From Rickettsia typhi (GTDB lineage Bacteria > Pseudomonadota > Alphaproteobacteria > Rickettsiales > UBA1997), in contig CAMDOL010000018.1 of assembly GCA_945903615.1 (NCBI GenBank), positions 1 through 17,071 of the forward strand: a DNA stretch of 17,071 nucleotides. The letters are read 5' to 3'. Under the pieces are notes generated by a model. The model did not search any database, had not been told where the DNA came from, and saw nothing but the letters and a program-made list of their open reading frames with translations. This document shows positions 15,916 to 17,071 of this stretch, piece after piece; position 1 is the stretch's first letter; each line of letters opens with the position of its first letter. The translations under genes were made by a program, and so were the position numbers.

Positions 15916-16881
15916 TCAAACCCCCCTTTGTTTTCTGGTTTTTAAAATCTCTTGCTTATAAATATAATTATCAATGAGCGGTAATGGAATTTTTGATAAG
16001 CTATCTTTGCCTTTCAAAATATAAACCCCAACCACCCGATTGCTTTTATTCTGATCATCTTCTTTGGTAAGAATTTCCGGACTATCTGCTCCCAAAGATT
16101 TGGTTTCAATCAAATCTTCTGGAACACCATTTTTAACCAAACGCGTTTGCACCGCAACCGCTCTTTTCCTAGCTAGCGCATCATTATATAATTTTTTTCC
16201 TAATCGATCAGCAGAACCCACAACTAAAATTCTATAATCACCGTTAAGCGATTCTAAATGTTGAAATAATTCTGTAAAAGTTTTGTCTGCTTTGTTATTA
16301 AAATTATACAAATCAAGATCAAAATAAATATCGAATCTAGTAAATTTTGGCTCTTTAATTTCAATAATTTTAATTTCTTTTGTCGGTTTTTGATCTTCTA
16401 AATATTTATTAATTTCATCATCTAGCCTAAAAAATAAAATTTTACAGCGCGCCATATCCGCTAGTTGCCAAGGCTCTTTCTCTCTTGAGATCCAGCAATC
16501 ATAAAGCAAGTGTAAGTGTGCTAATTGTATTGGCAGAGTTTGTGTGGCTTTGGGATTATAAAATAATTTGATTAGCTTTTCTCTGGCTAAAGTCGCTTCT
16601 TCAATTTGGCTATCATCTAAATCCCACTCTTCGGGAACTTCTGGAAAAATATTTTGATTGTGCGCCGCTTTAATACCCTTGCGTGAAAAATAATCTGAAT
16701 CACGCCAGTTATATTTGTTGGCTAAATCACGAGAATATTGCAAATATTCCAATGCCATATAACCATTCAAAGTCTCCCGCGCCTTCAATTCTTGCTCACG
16801 ACTAGCAAGGTCTTGCAAGTTGTTCACGCAAGAAGTTTGAAAAATCAGCAGAAAAATTATGATGAATTTTTTGTTGAACAT
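15916..16881 (-). CDS. OmpA-family lipoprotein-like envelope protein
   Basis: The 321-residue protein begins with a short signal sequence (KKFIIIFLLIFQTSC) ending at Cys18. This suggests a lipoprotein, although the -3 residue is Gln rather than the usual Leu or other aliphatic residue. Residues 20-165 form a helical region of unknown type with repeated Tyr/Trp/Leu. Residues about 183-289 form an OmpA/MotB-like peptidoglycan-binding domain: FDIYFDLD strand, LVVGSADRLG with Asp225, YNDALARKRAVAV with Arg240, and a final NRVVGVYIL. Asp and Arg are the residues that contact diaminopimelate in this family. It probably anchors the outer membrane or periplasmic material to the wall. It is the first gene of the run toward typA, with an extended -10 promoter at 16924-16954. 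Confidence 0.86.
   Translation of the reverse strand: MFNKKFIIIFLLIFQTSCVNNLQDLASREQELKARETLNGYMALEYLQYSRDLANKYNWRDSDYFSRKGIKAAHNQNIFPEVPEEWDLDDSQIEEATLAREKLIKLFYNPKATQTLPIQLAHLHLLYDCWISREKEPWQLADMARCKILFFRLDDEINKYLEDQKPTKEIKIIEIKEPKFTRFDIYFDLDLYNFNNKADKTFTELFQHLESLNGDYRILVVGSADRLGKKLYNDALARKRAVAVQTRLVKNGVPEDLIETKSLGADSPEILTKEDDQNKSNRVVGVYILKGKDSLSKIPLPLIDNYIYKQEILKTRKQRGV
15921..15927 (-). promoter_or_regulatory. Strong Shine-Dalgarno sequence setting a TTG start
   Basis: On the minus strand AGGGGGG ends 6 bases before the TTG at 15914-15912, inside the last codons of the upstream OmpA-like gene. Few other genes in this window have a recognisable Shine-Dalgarno sequence, so this one stands out and supports the TTG start and translation coupled to the upstream gene. 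Confidence 0.65.
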
Positions 16882-16896
16882 AATTTTTATAAGTCG

Positions 16897-16918
16897 CTAG
16901 TTGCCAGTTTCTAGTTGC
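16897..16918. repeat. Direct repeat CTAGTTGC in the OmpA-like gene leader
   Basis: CTAGTTGC occurs at 16897-16904 and 16911-16918, 14 bases apart, between the predicted -10 box and the start codon of the OmpA-like gene. The phase and position could suit a repressor site, or it may be a small tandem duplication. Confidence 0.35.
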
Positions 16919-16923
16919 TTGTA

Positions 16924-16954
16924 ATTATACCAATTTTCATTTTAAAAATTGCAA
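16924..16954 (-). promoter_or_regulatory. Predicted promoter of the OmpA-like gene
   Basis: A perfect TATAAT (16924-16929 on the minus strand) is preceded by TGG, forming an extended -10. TTGCAA lies upstream with a 19-base spacer, which is longer than optimal, so the extended -10 probably compensates. A start near 16917 gives a leader of about 36 bases. The surrounding TTGGTATAAT is identical to that at the uvrC promoter. Confidence 0.6.
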
Positions 16955-16990
16955 AAGCCAAACTACACATAATTCTTCGGGTTGTTTTAT

Positions 16991-17026
16991 TAATGGGTTG
17001 ATGCTTACTATATTATCAACCCATTA
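16991..17026. repeat. Perfect 12-bp inverted repeat near the window end
   Basis: TAATGGGTTGAT (16991-17002) pairs exactly with ATCAACCCATTA (17015-17026) across a 12-base A/T-rich loop. No T-run follows on either strand. It lies about 60 bases upstream of the predicted OmpA-like gene promoter. It may be an operator, a palindromic repeat, or the terminator of a gene beyond the window. The remaining bases to 17071 show no gene. Confidence 0.7.
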
Positions 17027-17071
17027 GTCAAACAATCCGTAATTCTTTATCTTTTTGGTAAAAATTTGCTT

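Overview
This AT-rich, tightly packed window carries 17 protein genes, no RNA genes and no CRISPR array. It most likely comes from a low-GC alphaproteobacterium, plausibly host-associated or Rickettsiales-like. The support is the alphaproteobacterial/mitochondrial style of the Rieske protein, adjacent clpP-clpX, ThyX in place of ThyA, SdhE, and short palindromic elements between and inside genes. The lineage is inferred from gene content and style only. An in-frame proB and an asparaginase suggest a less reduced metabolism than that of classical Rickettsia.

Layout. (1) 1-262: a gene-free stretch of repeated hairpins. (2) 263-799 (-): petA, the Rieske subunit of the cytochrome bc1 complex. (3) 946-2148 (+): a two-gene unit, rhodanese plus persulfide dioxygenase-like metallo-beta-lactamase hydrolase, divergent from petA. 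(4) 2145-3983 (-): uvrC, overlapping the hydrolase gene tail to tail by 4 bases. (5) 4105-6161 (+): a ParA-type ATPase and thyX joined by a 4-base ATGA overlap. (6) 6162-6301: two palindromes in a row, one a perfect 36-base inverted repeat. (7) 6302-9167 (+): a compact unit of tatA, exoD-like, sdhE, an unknown helical protein and a divergent class I/II aminotransferase, ended by a hairpin. (8) 9221-16881 (-): a long same-strand run, transcribed as OmpA-like lipoprotein, unknown 208-aa protein, proB, clpP, clpX, asparaginase, typA. (9) 16882-17071: the promoter of that run plus another perfect palindrome.

How the genes work together. petA, sdhE and tatA all bear on the respiratory membrane: Rieske proteins are classic Tat substrates, and SdhE helps flavinylate succinate dehydrogenase. 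The rhodanese/persulfide dioxygenase pair is a sulfur-detoxification unit. ClpP and ClpX form the ATP-dependent protease. ProB starts proline synthesis and asparaginase releases aspartate and ammonia.

The most unusual item is proB. Its kinase domain carries an in-frame tandem duplication of a 69-bp palindrome-bearing element (14968-15105), adding 46 residues in what should be a surface loop. This resembles the protein-invading palindromic elements known from Rickettsia. Other palindromes in the intergenic gaps suggest a genome seeded with several short palindromic repeat families. No mobile element, defence system or secondary-metabolite cluster was seen.
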